Assembly: GCA_963751695.1 (NCBI GenBank)
Contig: CAVVVP010000005.1
Span: forward strand, 496,001 to 560,000
DNA: 64,000 nucleotides
From: SZUA-22 sp963751695
GTDB taxonomy: Bacteria > Bacteroidota > Ignavibacteria > Ignavibacteriales > Melioribacteraceae
Direction of reading: 5' to 3'
Notes under the pieces: model-generated
What the model saw: only the letters and a program-made list of their open reading frames with translations
What the model was told of the DNA's origin: nothing
Database searches by the model: none
In this document: positions 9,060 to 17,269 of the stretch, in pieces
How positions within the stretch are numbered: position 1 is the stretch's first letter
How the letters are laid out: each line of letters begins with the position of its first letter
Translations under genes and position numbers: made by a program

Positions 9060-10778
9060 TTATAACATCCTCTTTGGATTTAATCTTTTTATAATCATAT
9101 CTGAAATTGAACCGCCAGAAGGAACCATTGGGAATACCAAATCTTCCTTTGCGACCTTAAACTCGAGAAGTACTGGCCTATCATTTATTGCCATCGCTTT
9201 GTCGAGAAGTTCGTCAACTTCTTCCATTTTCTGGGTTGCATAGGATTCAATTCCAAGTGCTTCACCAACTTTTACGAAGTCCGGATTACTATCTCTTAGA
9301 TCTGTGAAGCTATATTTCTCTTGATGAAATAACTCTTGCCATTGTCTTACCATTCCAAGAAATGAATTGTTCATTATTATGAACTTAACAGGCAAATTAT
9401 ACGCTTTAGCTGTTATTAGTTCTTGCATATTCATTTGAAATCCACCATCACCACTGATTGATATTATTGGTCGATCTTTTACACCAAATGCTGCACCAAT
9501 TGCTGCTGGCACTGAAAATCCCATTGTTCCTAAGCCTCCACTGCTAACATGAGAACGTGGATGATTGAATTTATAATACTGAGCAATCCACATTTGATGC
9601 TGACCAACATCAGAAACTATAATGGCTTCACCTTGAGTCTTTTCAGAAATTCTCTCTAAAACATATTGAATCCTCAATTGATCATCAGGGCGTTTGTATT
9701 CAAGTGGGCAATCTTCCTTCCATTGGTCAATTTGTGACCACCACTCATCTTCTCTTGGTTTATTTTTTAATTCTTTTAGTAATTCTGTTAGAACTATTTT
9801 TAAGTCACCAACAATTGGCAAATCAACTTGAACATTTTTATCAATTGCTGTAGGATCAATATCAACGTGAATTTTATAAGCGTCTGAGGCAAATGTTTCC
9901 ACTTTACCTGTTACTCTATCATCAAACCTAGCTCCCATTGCAATAAGAACATCACAATTATTCACAGCCTGATTTGCGTAGTATGTTCCATGCATTCCCA
10001 GCATCCCAATAAAGTTCGGGTCAGTTCCAGGGAATGATCCAAGTCCTAATAAAGTATTTGTAACTGGGATATGATTCTTCTGAGCAAATTCTGTCAACTC
10101 TTTTGATGCGTTGGCCATAATTACTCCTCCCCCAACATAAAGAAGGGGTCTTTTGGCCTTTCTAATAATTTCGGCAGCTTTCTTAACTTGATTGTAGTGC
10201 CCTTTAAGATTAGGTTTATATCCTCTAACATCAATCTCTTTTGGATACTTATATTCACATTCTGCTGCAATTACATCTTTCGGAATATCGACCAAAACTG
10301 GGCCTGGTCTGCCTGAAGAAGCAATAAAGAAAGCTTTTTTTATAGTAGATGCTAATTCTTTGACATTACGAACTAAAAAATTATGTTTAGTAATTGGTCG
10401 AGTGATACCAACAATATCAGCTTCTTGAAAAGCATCATTACCAATTAAATGGGATGGTACTTGACCTGTGAAGACAACGATAGGAATCGAATCCATATAG
10501 GCATCAGCAATTCCAGTGACTGTGTTAGTTGCTCCGGGACCAGATGTGACCAATACCACGCCAACTTTACCAGTTACACGAGCATAGCCTTCTGCTGCGT
10601 GAGTTGCACCTTGTTCATGTCTTGTAAGTATGTGTTCAACAAAATCTATATCATATAGTTTTTCGTATATCTTTATTGTGGCTCCACCTGGATAGCCAAA
10701 TATTTTCTCCACACCTTCTTCTTTTAGTGCTTCAAAAAAAATGTCGGCACCAGTTAATACATTTTTGGCTGGACTCAT
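9060..10778 (-). CDS. ilvB: Acetolactate synthase catalytic subunit IlvB
   Basis: IlvB is the thiamine-diphosphate enzyme making acetolactate or acetohydroxybutyrate. The 572-aa protein has the three TPP-enzyme domains. The N-terminal one contains EEGVEKIFGYPGGA and the catalytic glutamate in HEQGATHAAEGYAR. The central FAD-binding domain follows. The C-terminal domain has GDGGFQMNMQEL ending in the NN metal/TPP motif (IIMNNSFLGMVRQWQ). It lies 27 bases after ilvD and is directly followed by ilvN. Confidence 0.95.
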   Translation of the reverse strand: MSPAKNVLTGADIFFEALKEEGVEKIFGYPGGATIKIYEKLYDIDFVEHILTRHEQGATHAAEGYARVTGKVGVVLVTSGPGATNTVTGIADAYMDSIPIVVFTGQVPSHLIGNDAFQEADIVGITRPITKHNFLVRNVKELASTIKKAFFIASSGRPGPVLVDIPKDVIAAECEYKYPKEIDVRGYKPNLKGHYNQVKKAAEIIRKAKRPLLYVGGGVIMANASKELTEFAQKNHIPVTNTLLGLGSFPGTDPNFIGMLGMHGTYYANQAVNNCDVLIAMGARFDDRVTGKVETFASDAYKIHVDIDPTAIDKNVQVDLPIVGDLKIVLTELLKELKNKPREDEWWSQIDQWKEDCPLEYKRPDDQLRIQYVLERISEKTQGEAIIVSDVGQHQMWIAQYYKFNHPRSHVSSGGLGTMGFSVPAAIGAAFGVKDRPIISISGDGGFQMNMQELITAKAYNLPVKFIIMNNSFLGMVRQWQELFHQEKYSFTDLRDSNPDFVKVGEALGIESYATQKMEEVDELLDKAMAINDRPVLLEFKVAKEDLVFPMVPSGGSISDMIIKRLNPKRML

Positions 10779-10805
10779 AATATTCCCTTCATCTAATTAA
10801 ATTTA

Positions 10806-12482
10806 TTAGAATTTTAATACAGCTCCCTTGCTAGCTGAGGTTACCATTTTTGAATACCTTGCTAAATATCCAGATTTGATCTTTGGTTCAAAATCTGGAA
10901 TATTTTTCAATCTTTCTTTTATTTCATAATGGGATAATTCTACTTCCAATTTCTTTTCTGGGATATTCAATGATACAATATCACCATCTTTTAGTGCGGC
11001 TATCGGACCTTTCTCGGCTGCTTCGGGTGAAATGTGACCAATACATGCCCCTCGAGTTCCACCAGAAAATCTGCCATCAGTTAATAAGGCTACCTTATCA
11101 CCTAGACCCATTCCCATAATGGCACTTGTGGGAGATAACATCTCAGGCATACCTGGACCACCTTGTGGACCTTCATACCGAATCACAACAACATCTCCAG
11201 GTTGCACTTCTTTTGCTGCGATTCCTCTTAATGCCTCATCTTGCGACTCATAAATTCTAGCTGGACCTTTATGAACAAGCATTTTTGGATCTACTGCACC
11301 GGTTTTAACAATCGATCCCTCTGGAGCTAAATTTCCAAATAAAACTGCCAATCCACCTGTTTTTGAATAGGGATCTTCAATGCTTCTAATAACCTTACTA
11401 TCATTAATCACTGCGTCTTTAATATTCTCTCCAAGAGATTTACCTGTAACTGTTGGTCTATTAAGTTCCAGTAAATTTGGAATTTTGGATATCTCGTTTA
11501 AGATAGCAGAAATTCCACCGGCTCTATCTACATCTTCCATATGAACATTTGGTGTGGCTGGACTAACCTTACAAATATAAGGGACCTTTTCTGCTAAAAC
11601 ATTCAATTCTTTCAAATCAAAATCTACCCCGGCTTCAATAGCAATTGCTAGACTATGAAGAATTGTATTTGTACTTCCTCCCATTGCCATATCTAATGCA
11701 AATGCATTGAGAAATGATTCTCGTGAGAGAATATCAGATGGTTTAAGATCCTTTTCAACAAGCATCATTATCTGTTTTGCTGCTTGCTTAACCAAATCTT
11801 TTCGTTTATCATCTATAGCTAAGATTGATCCATTGCCTGGAAGTGCTAAACCAAGTGCTTCTAAGAGACAGTTCATTGAATTTGCAGTAAACATACCTGA
11901 ACACGAACCACAAGTTGGACAACTAACTGTTTCCAATTCTAGTAATTCCTCATCACCGATCTCGCCGGCTTGATATTTCCCTACACCTTCAAATACTGAA
12001 ATCAGATCAGACTTTTTACCATCAGATGTTAGTCCGGCCTTCATCGGTCCACCTGAAATAAACACTACAGGAATATCTATTCTTACTGCAGCCATCATCA
12101 TTCCAGGAACTATCTTGTCACAATTGGTTATACATACAATTCCATCAAGCCTGTGTGCTTCTACAACTGTTTCAACACTATCAGCGATTAGTTCTCTACT
12201 TGGAAGTGAATATCTCATACCGATATGGCCCATCGCAATACCATCATCTACACCTATGGTGTTGAATTCAAATGGGACTCCTCCAGCTTCACGAACAGTT
12301 TCTTTAACGATCTTTCCAAACTCTTGAAGATGAACGTGTCCAGGGATTAAATCAATGTATGAATTAACAACTCCTATAAAAGGTTTATTAAAATCATCAT
12401 TTTCCTTAATTACTCCAGTCGCTCTTAATAAACTTCTATGAGGCGCTTTTTCTATCCCTTTTTTTATTAAATCTGATCTCAT
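10806..12482 (-). CDS. ilvD: Dihydroxy-acid dehydratase IlvD
   Basis: IlvD dehydrates the dihydroxy acids to 2-ketoisovalerate and 2-keto-3-methylvalerate using an Fe-S cluster. The 558-aa protein has ITNCDKIVPGMMMA, the dehydratase signature CPTCGSCSGMFTANSMN, and TDGRFSGGTRGACIGHISPEA. Cluster cysteines are in NCDK and CGSC. It is the first structural gene of the operon; GAGAGGAAATT precedes its ATG, and the 5' leader upstream carries a candidate attenuation peptide. Confidence 0.95.
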   Translation of the reverse strand: MRSDLIKKGIEKAPHRSLLRATGVIKENDDFNKPFIGVVNSYIDLIPGHVHLQEFGKIVKETVREAGGVPFEFNTIGVDDGIAMGHIGMRYSLPSRELIADSVETVVEAHRLDGIVCITNCDKIVPGMMMAAVRIDIPVVFISGGPMKAGLTSDGKKSDLISVFEGVGKYQAGEIGDEELLELETVSCPTCGSCSGMFTANSMNCLLEALGLALPGNGSILAIDDKRKDLVKQAAKQIMMLVEKDLKPSDILSRESFLNAFALDMAMGGSTNTILHSLAIAIEAGVDFDLKELNVLAEKVPYICKVSPATPNVHMEDVDRAGGISAILNEISKIPNLLELNRPTVTGKSLGENIKDAVINDSKVIRSIEDPYSKTGGLAVLFGNLAPEGSIVKTGAVDPKMLVHKGPARIYESQDEALRGIAAKEVQPGDVVVIRYEGPQGGPGMPEMLSPTSAIMGMGLGDKVALLTDGRFSGGTRGACIGHISPEAAEKGPIAALKDGDIVSLNIPEKKLEVELSHYEIKERLKNIPDFEPKIKSGYLARYSKMVTSASKGAVLKF

Positions 12483-12596
12483 AATTTCCTCTCAAAATTC
12501 CCTACTGTTATATAGCATCTCCACTCAGGCAACCCTGAAACCAAACTTAAATAATTTTTTAGAGAAATAAGATGTGATCTCGGGATTGCGTCTATT

Positions 12597-12749
12597 TTAG
12601 CCCACTAGTATGAGTATACTTAGCAGGCTTAGAATAATAAGTCCGAGAATACTAAGAATATATAGGGAAGGTATTTCTAAAGCAGAGACTAACAGACTAT
12701 ACCCAGGGCGCGCTGACAATTTTGTCTTATTTATTGAGTAAAAATCCAT
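12597..12749 (-). CDS. Candidate ilv operon leader peptide, 50 aa
   Basis: This is a 51-codon ORF from the ATG at 12749 (minus strand), starting about 25 bases after the predicted transcription start. Residues 24-49 are dominated by Leu, Ile and Val, ending SLLSILILVG then stop. In that stretch the leucines use CTA, CTT, CTC or CTG but never TTA or TTG, although TTA is common in this AT-rich genome. Rare codons for the end-product amino acids are the hallmark of transcription-attenuation leader peptides. The ribosome binding site is weak, and a chance hydrophobic ORF cannot be excluded from sequence alone. Confidence 0.6.
   Translation of the reverse strand: MDFYSINKTKLSARPGYSLLVSALEIPSLYILSILGLIILSLLSILILVG
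12600..12628 (-). promoter_or_regulatory. Candidate attenuator hairpin overlapping the leader stop codon
   Basis: Read on the minus strand, GCCTGCTA-AGTAT and ATACT-AGTGGGC pair to form a 12-bp stem with one bulge and an ACTC loop. The hairpin ends in the leader stop codon. A competing pairing exists between an upstream CTTAG (near 12657) and the CTAAG at the base of this hairpin, as expected for mutually exclusive attenuator structures. I see no U-tract directly after it, so how it would end transcription or block translation is unclear. Confidence 0.4.
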
Positions 12750-12781
12750 CTTGCTCTGTAATTTCTATTATTGAATGATGA

Positions 12782-12810
12782 AATATAAATTAACGGGCGA
12801 TATTTGTCAA
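12782..12810 (-). promoter_or_regulatory. Promoter of the ilv-leu operon
   Basis: On the minus strand TTGACA (12805-12810) is followed after exactly 17 bases by TATATT (12782-12787), a near-consensus housekeeping promoter. Transcription would start near 12775, about 25 bases ahead of the leader peptide ATG. Confidence 0.7.
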
Positions 12811-12904
12811 GAAAATGTATAAATATTTTTATTTTTATATGTTTTCTGCAATTTTATTCACAGCTGTTGCATAAACAACTGTCAAATATTTTATCTGATT
12901 AAAC

Positions 12905-12933
12905 TTGACATGATATATTTTTAATTGTAGGTT
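12905..12933 (+). promoter_or_regulatory. Promoter of the metY-metX riboswitch transcript
   Basis: TTGACA at 12905-12910 and TAGGTT at 12928-12933 are separated by 17 bases. Transcription would begin near 12940, about 30 bases before the SAM riboswitch P1 stem. It is divergent from the ilv promoter about 100 bases away. Confidence 0.6.
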
Positions 12934-12968
12934 AACACACAATAATTTTGTTCTTAAAAACATTGATA

Positions 12969-13086
12969 AGTTTTATCGAGAAAGGCAGAGGGACAGGCCC
13001 TATGAAGCCTTAGCAACCTGATGAGAAATCAAGGTGCTAATTCCTGCCCAAACATATCATGAATATAGTTTGGGGGAGATGAAGTT
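12969..13086 (+). ncRNA. SAM-I riboswitch (S box)
   Basis: The conserved core is present in order: AGAAAGGCAGAGGGA, CAGGCCCTATGAAGCC, TTAGCAACCTGATG, CAAGGTGCTAATTCCTGCC and the closing GGGAGATGAAG. The 5' bases 12969-12977 pair with 13078-13086 to form a 9-bp P1 helix including G-U pairs. These are the hallmarks of the SAM-I aptamer. An intrinsic terminator follows, so SAM binding should stop transcription before metY. Confidence 0.95.
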
Positions 13087-13097
13087 AATTTTAATTG

Positions 13098-13131
13098 AAC
13101 CTCTTCTGGAAGACTCTCGAAGGGGTTTTTT
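13098..13131 (+). terminator. Riboswitch expression-platform terminator
   Basis: AACCTCTTC (13098-13106) pairs with GAAGGGGTT (13119-13127) with one wobble and is followed by a T run, directly after the SAM-I aptamer. It gives an OFF switch for metY-metX when SAM is abundant. Confidence 0.85.
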
Positions 13132-13163
13132 GATTTTAAATACTAAATAGAATGGGAGTTATT

Positions 13164-14477
13164 ATGTCAGGAAATAAATATAGATTTGAAACACTTCAGC
13201 TTCATGCTGGACACACACCGGATTCAGCGACAAATTCAAGAGCTGTTCCAATTTATCAAACAACATCATACACATTTAACGATGCTGACCATGCAGCAAA
13301 TCTTTTTGACCTAAAAGAGTTCGGAAACATATATACTAGGATAAGTAATCCAACCACTGATGTCTTTGAGCAAAGAATTGCCGCTTTGGAAGGTGGAGCT
13401 GCTGCTCTTGCAACTTCTTCAGGACAAGCTGCTCAACTAGTAGCAATTACAACATTAGCTCAAGCTGGAGAAAATATTGTTTCCACGAATTTGCTTTACG
13501 GTGGTACGTACAATCAGTTTAAAGTAACACTTCCTCGTTTAGGAATTGATGTCAAATTTGTTGATGGAGATGAACCAGAGAAATATGAGGAGTTAATAGA
13601 CGATAAGACAAAAGCTCTTTATGTTGAAACAATTGGAAATCCTAGATTGAATATTGCAGAGATTGATAAAATTGCTGAAGTTGCTCATAAGAATGGCATC
13701 CCTTTGATAGTTGACAATACTTTTGGAGCGGGTGGGTATTTGGCAAGACCGATTGATCATGGTGCTGATATAATTACAGCCTCAGCTACAAAATGGATAG
13801 GTGGACATGGGACCTCTATCGGAGGTGTAATTGTTGATTCTGGAAACTTCGATTGGGGATGTGGAAAGTTTCCGATCTTTACTGAACCATCACCAGGGTA
13901 TCATGGATTGAAATTCAACAAAGTATTTGGTAAAGATTCTCAATTTGGAAATATTGCATTCATCATTCGTGCGCGGGTTGAGGGATTGAGAGATCTTGGT
14001 CCAGCAATTAGTCCATTCAATTCTTTCTTACTTATTCAGGGTCTGGAAACGCTTTCGTTAAGAGTTGAAAGACATGGAGAGAATGCACTTAAACTTGCAA
14101 AGCATTTGGAAGGACATCCTTCAGTTGATTGGGTTTGGTACCCTGGATTGGAAAGTCATCCATATCATGAGAAAGCAAAAAAATATCTCAACCACGGATT
14201 ATTCGGATCAATTCTAGCTTTTGGGATTAAAGGCGGAATTGAATCTGGAAAAGCTTTTATTAATAATGTCGAACTCTCAAGTTTACTTGCAAATGTTGGT
14301 GATGCAAAAACATTAGTAATTCATCCCGCTTCCACTACACATCAGCAACTATCAGTTGAAGAGCAAGCCTCCTCTGGAGTATTGCCGGAAATGATAAGAG
14401 TCTCGGTAGGAATCGAGAATATTGACGATATTATTGAAGACTTTGATCAAGCTATCGAAAAATCTAGAAATGGTTAA
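13164..14477 (+). CDS. metY: O-acetylhomoserine sulfhydrylase / aminocarboxypropyltransferase MetY
   Basis: MetY is a PLP enzyme that makes homocysteine (or methionine) from O-acetylhomoserine and sulfide or methanethiol. The protein begins ETLQLHAGHTPDSATNSRAV, characteristic of the O-acetylhomoserine sulfhydrylase subgroup of the Cys/Met metabolism family. SATKWIGGHGTSIGG holds the PLP lysine, and IHPASTTHQQL is present. I chose the ATG at 13164 because GGGAG lies six bases upstream; an ATG at 13152 is also in frame. It is controlled by the upstream SAM riboswitch and followed by metX. Confidence 0.93.
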   Translation: MSGNKYRFETLQLHAGHTPDSATNSRAVPIYQTTSYTFNDADHAANLFDLKEFGNIYTRISNPTTDVFEQRIAALEGGAAALATSSGQAAQLVAITTLAQAGENIVSTNLLYGGTYNQFKVTLPRLGIDVKFVDGDEPEKYEELIDDKTKALYVETIGNPRLNIAEIDKIAEVAHKNGIPLIVDNTFGAGGYLARPIDHGADIITASATKWIGGHGTSIGGVIVDSGNFDWGCGKFPIFTEPSPGYHGLKFNKVFGKDSQFGNIAFIIRARVEGLRDLGPAISPFNSFLLIQGLETLSLRVERHGENALKLAKHLEGHPSVDWVWYPGLESHPYHEKAKKYLNHGLFGSILAFGIKGGIESGKAFINNVELSSLLANVGDAKTLVIHPASTTHQQLSVEEQASSGVLPEMIRVSVGIENIDDIIEDFDQAIEKSRNG

Positions 14478-14491
14478 TTTGGAAAAAACAA

Positions 14492-15640
14492 ATGAATGTT
14501 AAAACCGAAATTGAAACTCTTTTTGATAAAGATAAACCATTAGAACTTGAATCAGGGGAGACCCTCTTCCCTGTTCAAGTATCATATCAAACCTATGGCA
14601 CACTAAATAGTGAGGGTACAAATGCAATTCTGATTTGCCATGCTTTAACTGGCAACGCTCACGCTGCGGGAATGATCATGGAAGAAGAACATGATCCAAA
14701 GAGTAATCCTGATCTATTAAATAAGTATTCTCGCCTTTATAGAGGAAAACCTGGTTGGTGGGATAAGCTGATTGGAGAGAATAAACTTTTTGATTCAAAC
14801 AAATACTTTATTATCTCTTCCAATATTCTTGGAAGCTGTTATGGATCGACAGGTCCAGTCTCTATAAAAAATATCTTCAACCGCAGCTACGCTATGGATT
14901 TTCCGACTATTACGGTAAGGGATATGGTGAAAGCTCAAAAAGCTCTAGTCGAAAAATTAGGAGTGAATTCTCTAGCAACAATTGTCGGCGGATCACTTGG
15001 TGGAATGCAAGTACTTGAGTGGGCAATAATGTATCCCGAAATTGTTAGATCAATTATTCCAATTGCTACTTCAGCTCAACACTCACCATGGGCAATTTCA
15101 TTAAACGAATCTTCAAGAAGAGCTATTATTAATGATCCAAAATGGTTAAAAGGCAAATACAAATCACAACCTTTGGAAGGAATGGCTCTGGCGAGGAAAA
15201 TAGCAATGATTAGCTACCGAAGCATGGAATCATTTGAATACAAATTTTCTAGAGAGAGAAAAGATGAAAGTTTGAATAAAATTGATAGAGAAAATGTTTT
15301 TCAAATTGAAAGTTATCTAAATCATCATGGAGATAAAATTAACCAGCGGTTTGATGCAAATACTTATCTTTACCTAAGTCATGCAATGGATCTTCATGAT
15401 GTTGCATTGAATCGAGGAAGATTGGATGAAGTTTTGGGAAAAGTTAAAATTCCAACCCTTTCAATCGGGATATCAAGCGACTTGCTTTATCCGGCAAAAG
15501 AACAAAAAAAGATTGCTGCTCTCATACCTGATTCTCAATATGGAGAACTCGCTTCAATTCACGGGCATGATGGATTTCTGATTGAATTTGATCAGCTCTC
15601 AGAAATTATTGGGGGGTTTCTATCTCAGAATCAATTATAG
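14492..15640 (+). CDS. metX: Homoserine O-acetyltransferase MetX
   Basis: MetX acylates homoserine to give the substrate for MetY. The 382-aa alpha/beta hydrolase protein has ILICHALTGNAHAAG, the nucleophile elbow VGGSLGGMQVLEWA (catalytic Ser) and a late HGHDGFLIEF holding the catalytic His, all typical of the MetX family. It starts 14 bases after metY and shares its riboswitch control. Acetyl versus succinyl specificity cannot be proven by eye; pairing with MetY favours acetyl. Confidence 0.92.
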   Translation: MNVKTEIETLFDKDKPLELESGETLFPVQVSYQTYGTLNSEGTNAILICHALTGNAHAAGMIMEEEHDPKSNPDLLNKYSRLYRGKPGWWDKLIGENKLFDSNKYFIISSNILGSCYGSTGPVSIKNIFNRSYAMDFPTITVRDMVKAQKALVEKLGVNSLATIVGGSLGGMQVLEWAIMYPEIVRSIIPIATSAQHSPWAISLNESSRRAIINDPKWLKGKYKSQPLEGMALARKIAMISYRSMESFEYKFSRERKDESLNKIDRENVFQIESYLNHHGDKINQRFDANTYLYLSHAMDLHDVALNRGRLDEVLGKVKIPTLSIGISSDLLYPAKEQKKIAALIPDSQYGELASIHGHDGFLIEFDQLSEIIGGFLSQNQL

Positions 15641-15708
15641 TTTTAATTTTAATTCATATAAATTTTTAATATTATTGAACTCTCTCAATTAATTTCGGTT
15701 TCTATAAT

Positions 15709-17195
15709 ATGGAACATTTCGGTTTTTGGTCTCTCCTTCCCCCTCTGATTGCAATTATTTTAGCAATAAAAACACGCCAAGTTTTTGTCTCTCTATTATT
15801 CGGAATCTGGCTTGGATGGGTTGTTCTAAGTGATTTTAATTTTCTTTCAGGTACGCTTGCCTCAATCCAAGCTTTGGTGGATGTTTTTAAAGACAGCGGA
15901 AATACCAGAACGATAATGTTCAGTTCTCTGATCGGTGCTTTAATTGCTTTTATCCAACGGTCAGGGGGTGTTGAAGGATTTATTAAATACATTAATAGAC
16001 TTCTCGATCACCTGGAAAGAAAAAAAGTTGGAAAAAGTAGAGTTACAGTTCAACTTCTTGCATGGCTAACTGGTGTTATGATCTTTGTCGAATCCAGTAT
16101 AAATGTACTTACTGTAGGGGCAATATTTCGACCAATTTTTGATAAATTAAAAATTCCCAGAGAGAAGCTTGCATATATAGCTGATTCAATCTCTGCCCCA
16201 ACTTGTATATTAATCCCACTAAATGCTTGGGGTGCCTACATAATGGGTCTTATTGCGGCTCAAGGATTTGACAATCCATTTGGAATGATGCTTGGTGCCT
16301 TCCCTTTTAATTTTTATCCAATGCTAGCATTAGCCATGGTCATCTTTATTGTACTTAGCGGAAAAGATTTTGGACCAATGAAAAAGGCAGAGATTCGTGT
16401 TAAGGAAACTGGAAAGTTTTAAAAGATGGTGCTACTCCTTTAATTTCTTCTGATGTTATTTCTATGGAGAAGAAAAAAGGGACTGTCGCAAAAGCTCGCA
16501 ATATGATCGTTCCAATTGCGGTAATGGTTGGAATGATGCCGCTAATGCTTGTGTTCACAGGTTGGTCAGAGGTTGAGAATATAGAGGCCTTACCGTGGTA
16601 TTTACAAATTTTTGAAGCGATTGGCAAAGGTTCAGGATCTGCATCAGTGCTTTATTCTGTCCTCACTTCTATCGCGGTTGGATCAATAATGTACATGTCT
16701 CAAAAGATTTTCACCTTCAAAGAAACTTTCGATCTAATAATGAAGGGTATCAGCGGTTTAATTCCACTTGCTCTTCTAATGATGCTTGCATTTGCAATAG
16801 GTGCTGTTTGTCGAGAACTTGGAACTGGACAATATGTAGCGGAAGTTTCAAAAATTTGGTTGTCTCCAAGTTTTGTGCCTGCTATTATCTATGTTGTGGC
16901 AAGTTTTATTGCATTTTCAACTGGAACTTCTTGGGGTACTTTTGCAATTATGATCTCGATAGGAATACCCATGGCTGAAGCTCTCGATGCAAATATTTAT
17001 TTGACAATTGCAGCCGCATTAGGAGGCGGAGTTTTCGGTGATCACTGTTCTCCGATTTCAGATACAACAATAATTTCTTCGATGGCGTCTGCGTGCGATC
17101 ATATTGATCATGTAAAAACTCAGCTTCCATACGCGCTTACTGCCGGTTTGATTACTACAGTCTTATATGTGATTGTAGGTTTTATTACTTATTAA
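15709..17195 (+). pseudogene. nhaC: NhaC-family Na+/H+ antiporter, interrupted by one frameshift
   Basis: Two adjacent reading frames (15709-16422 and 16464-17195) together make a normal-length (~495 aa) NhaC-type antiporter. The first part contains SSLIGALIAFIQRSGG and MIFVESSINVLTVG. The second has FIAFSTGTSWGTFAIM and GGGVFGDHCSPISDTTIISS, the family signature. At 16415-16424 the sequence GTTTTAAAAG ends frame one with TAA. One extra T there would read on as KFLKDGATPLISS into the second half, which is open upstream of its ATG. The break is in a predicted cytoplasmic loop. Either a real mutation or a sequencing error. Confidence 0.85.
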
Positions 17196-17210
17196 GCATT
17201 TAGAATAAGA

Positions 17211-17244
17211 AAAGCCATTCCCAGGAGAAACTGAGAATGACTTT
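17211..17244 (+). terminator. Possible hairpin terminator between convergent genes
   Basis: AAAGCCATTC (17211-17220) and GAATGACTTT (17235-17244) pair with one mismatch, between the ends of nhaC and the converging amidase gene. The T-rich tail is weak. Confidence 0.35.
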
Positions 17245-17269
17245 ATTAATCTTGCAAAAAGCAATTTTC

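Noticed and set aside
16411..16430. Programmed -1 frameshift joining the two NhaC halves
   Set aside because: The slip codon TTT would have to re-pair on GTT, it is not an X-XXY-YYZ heptamer in the right frame, and no stimulatory hairpin was evident. A plain indel is simpler.
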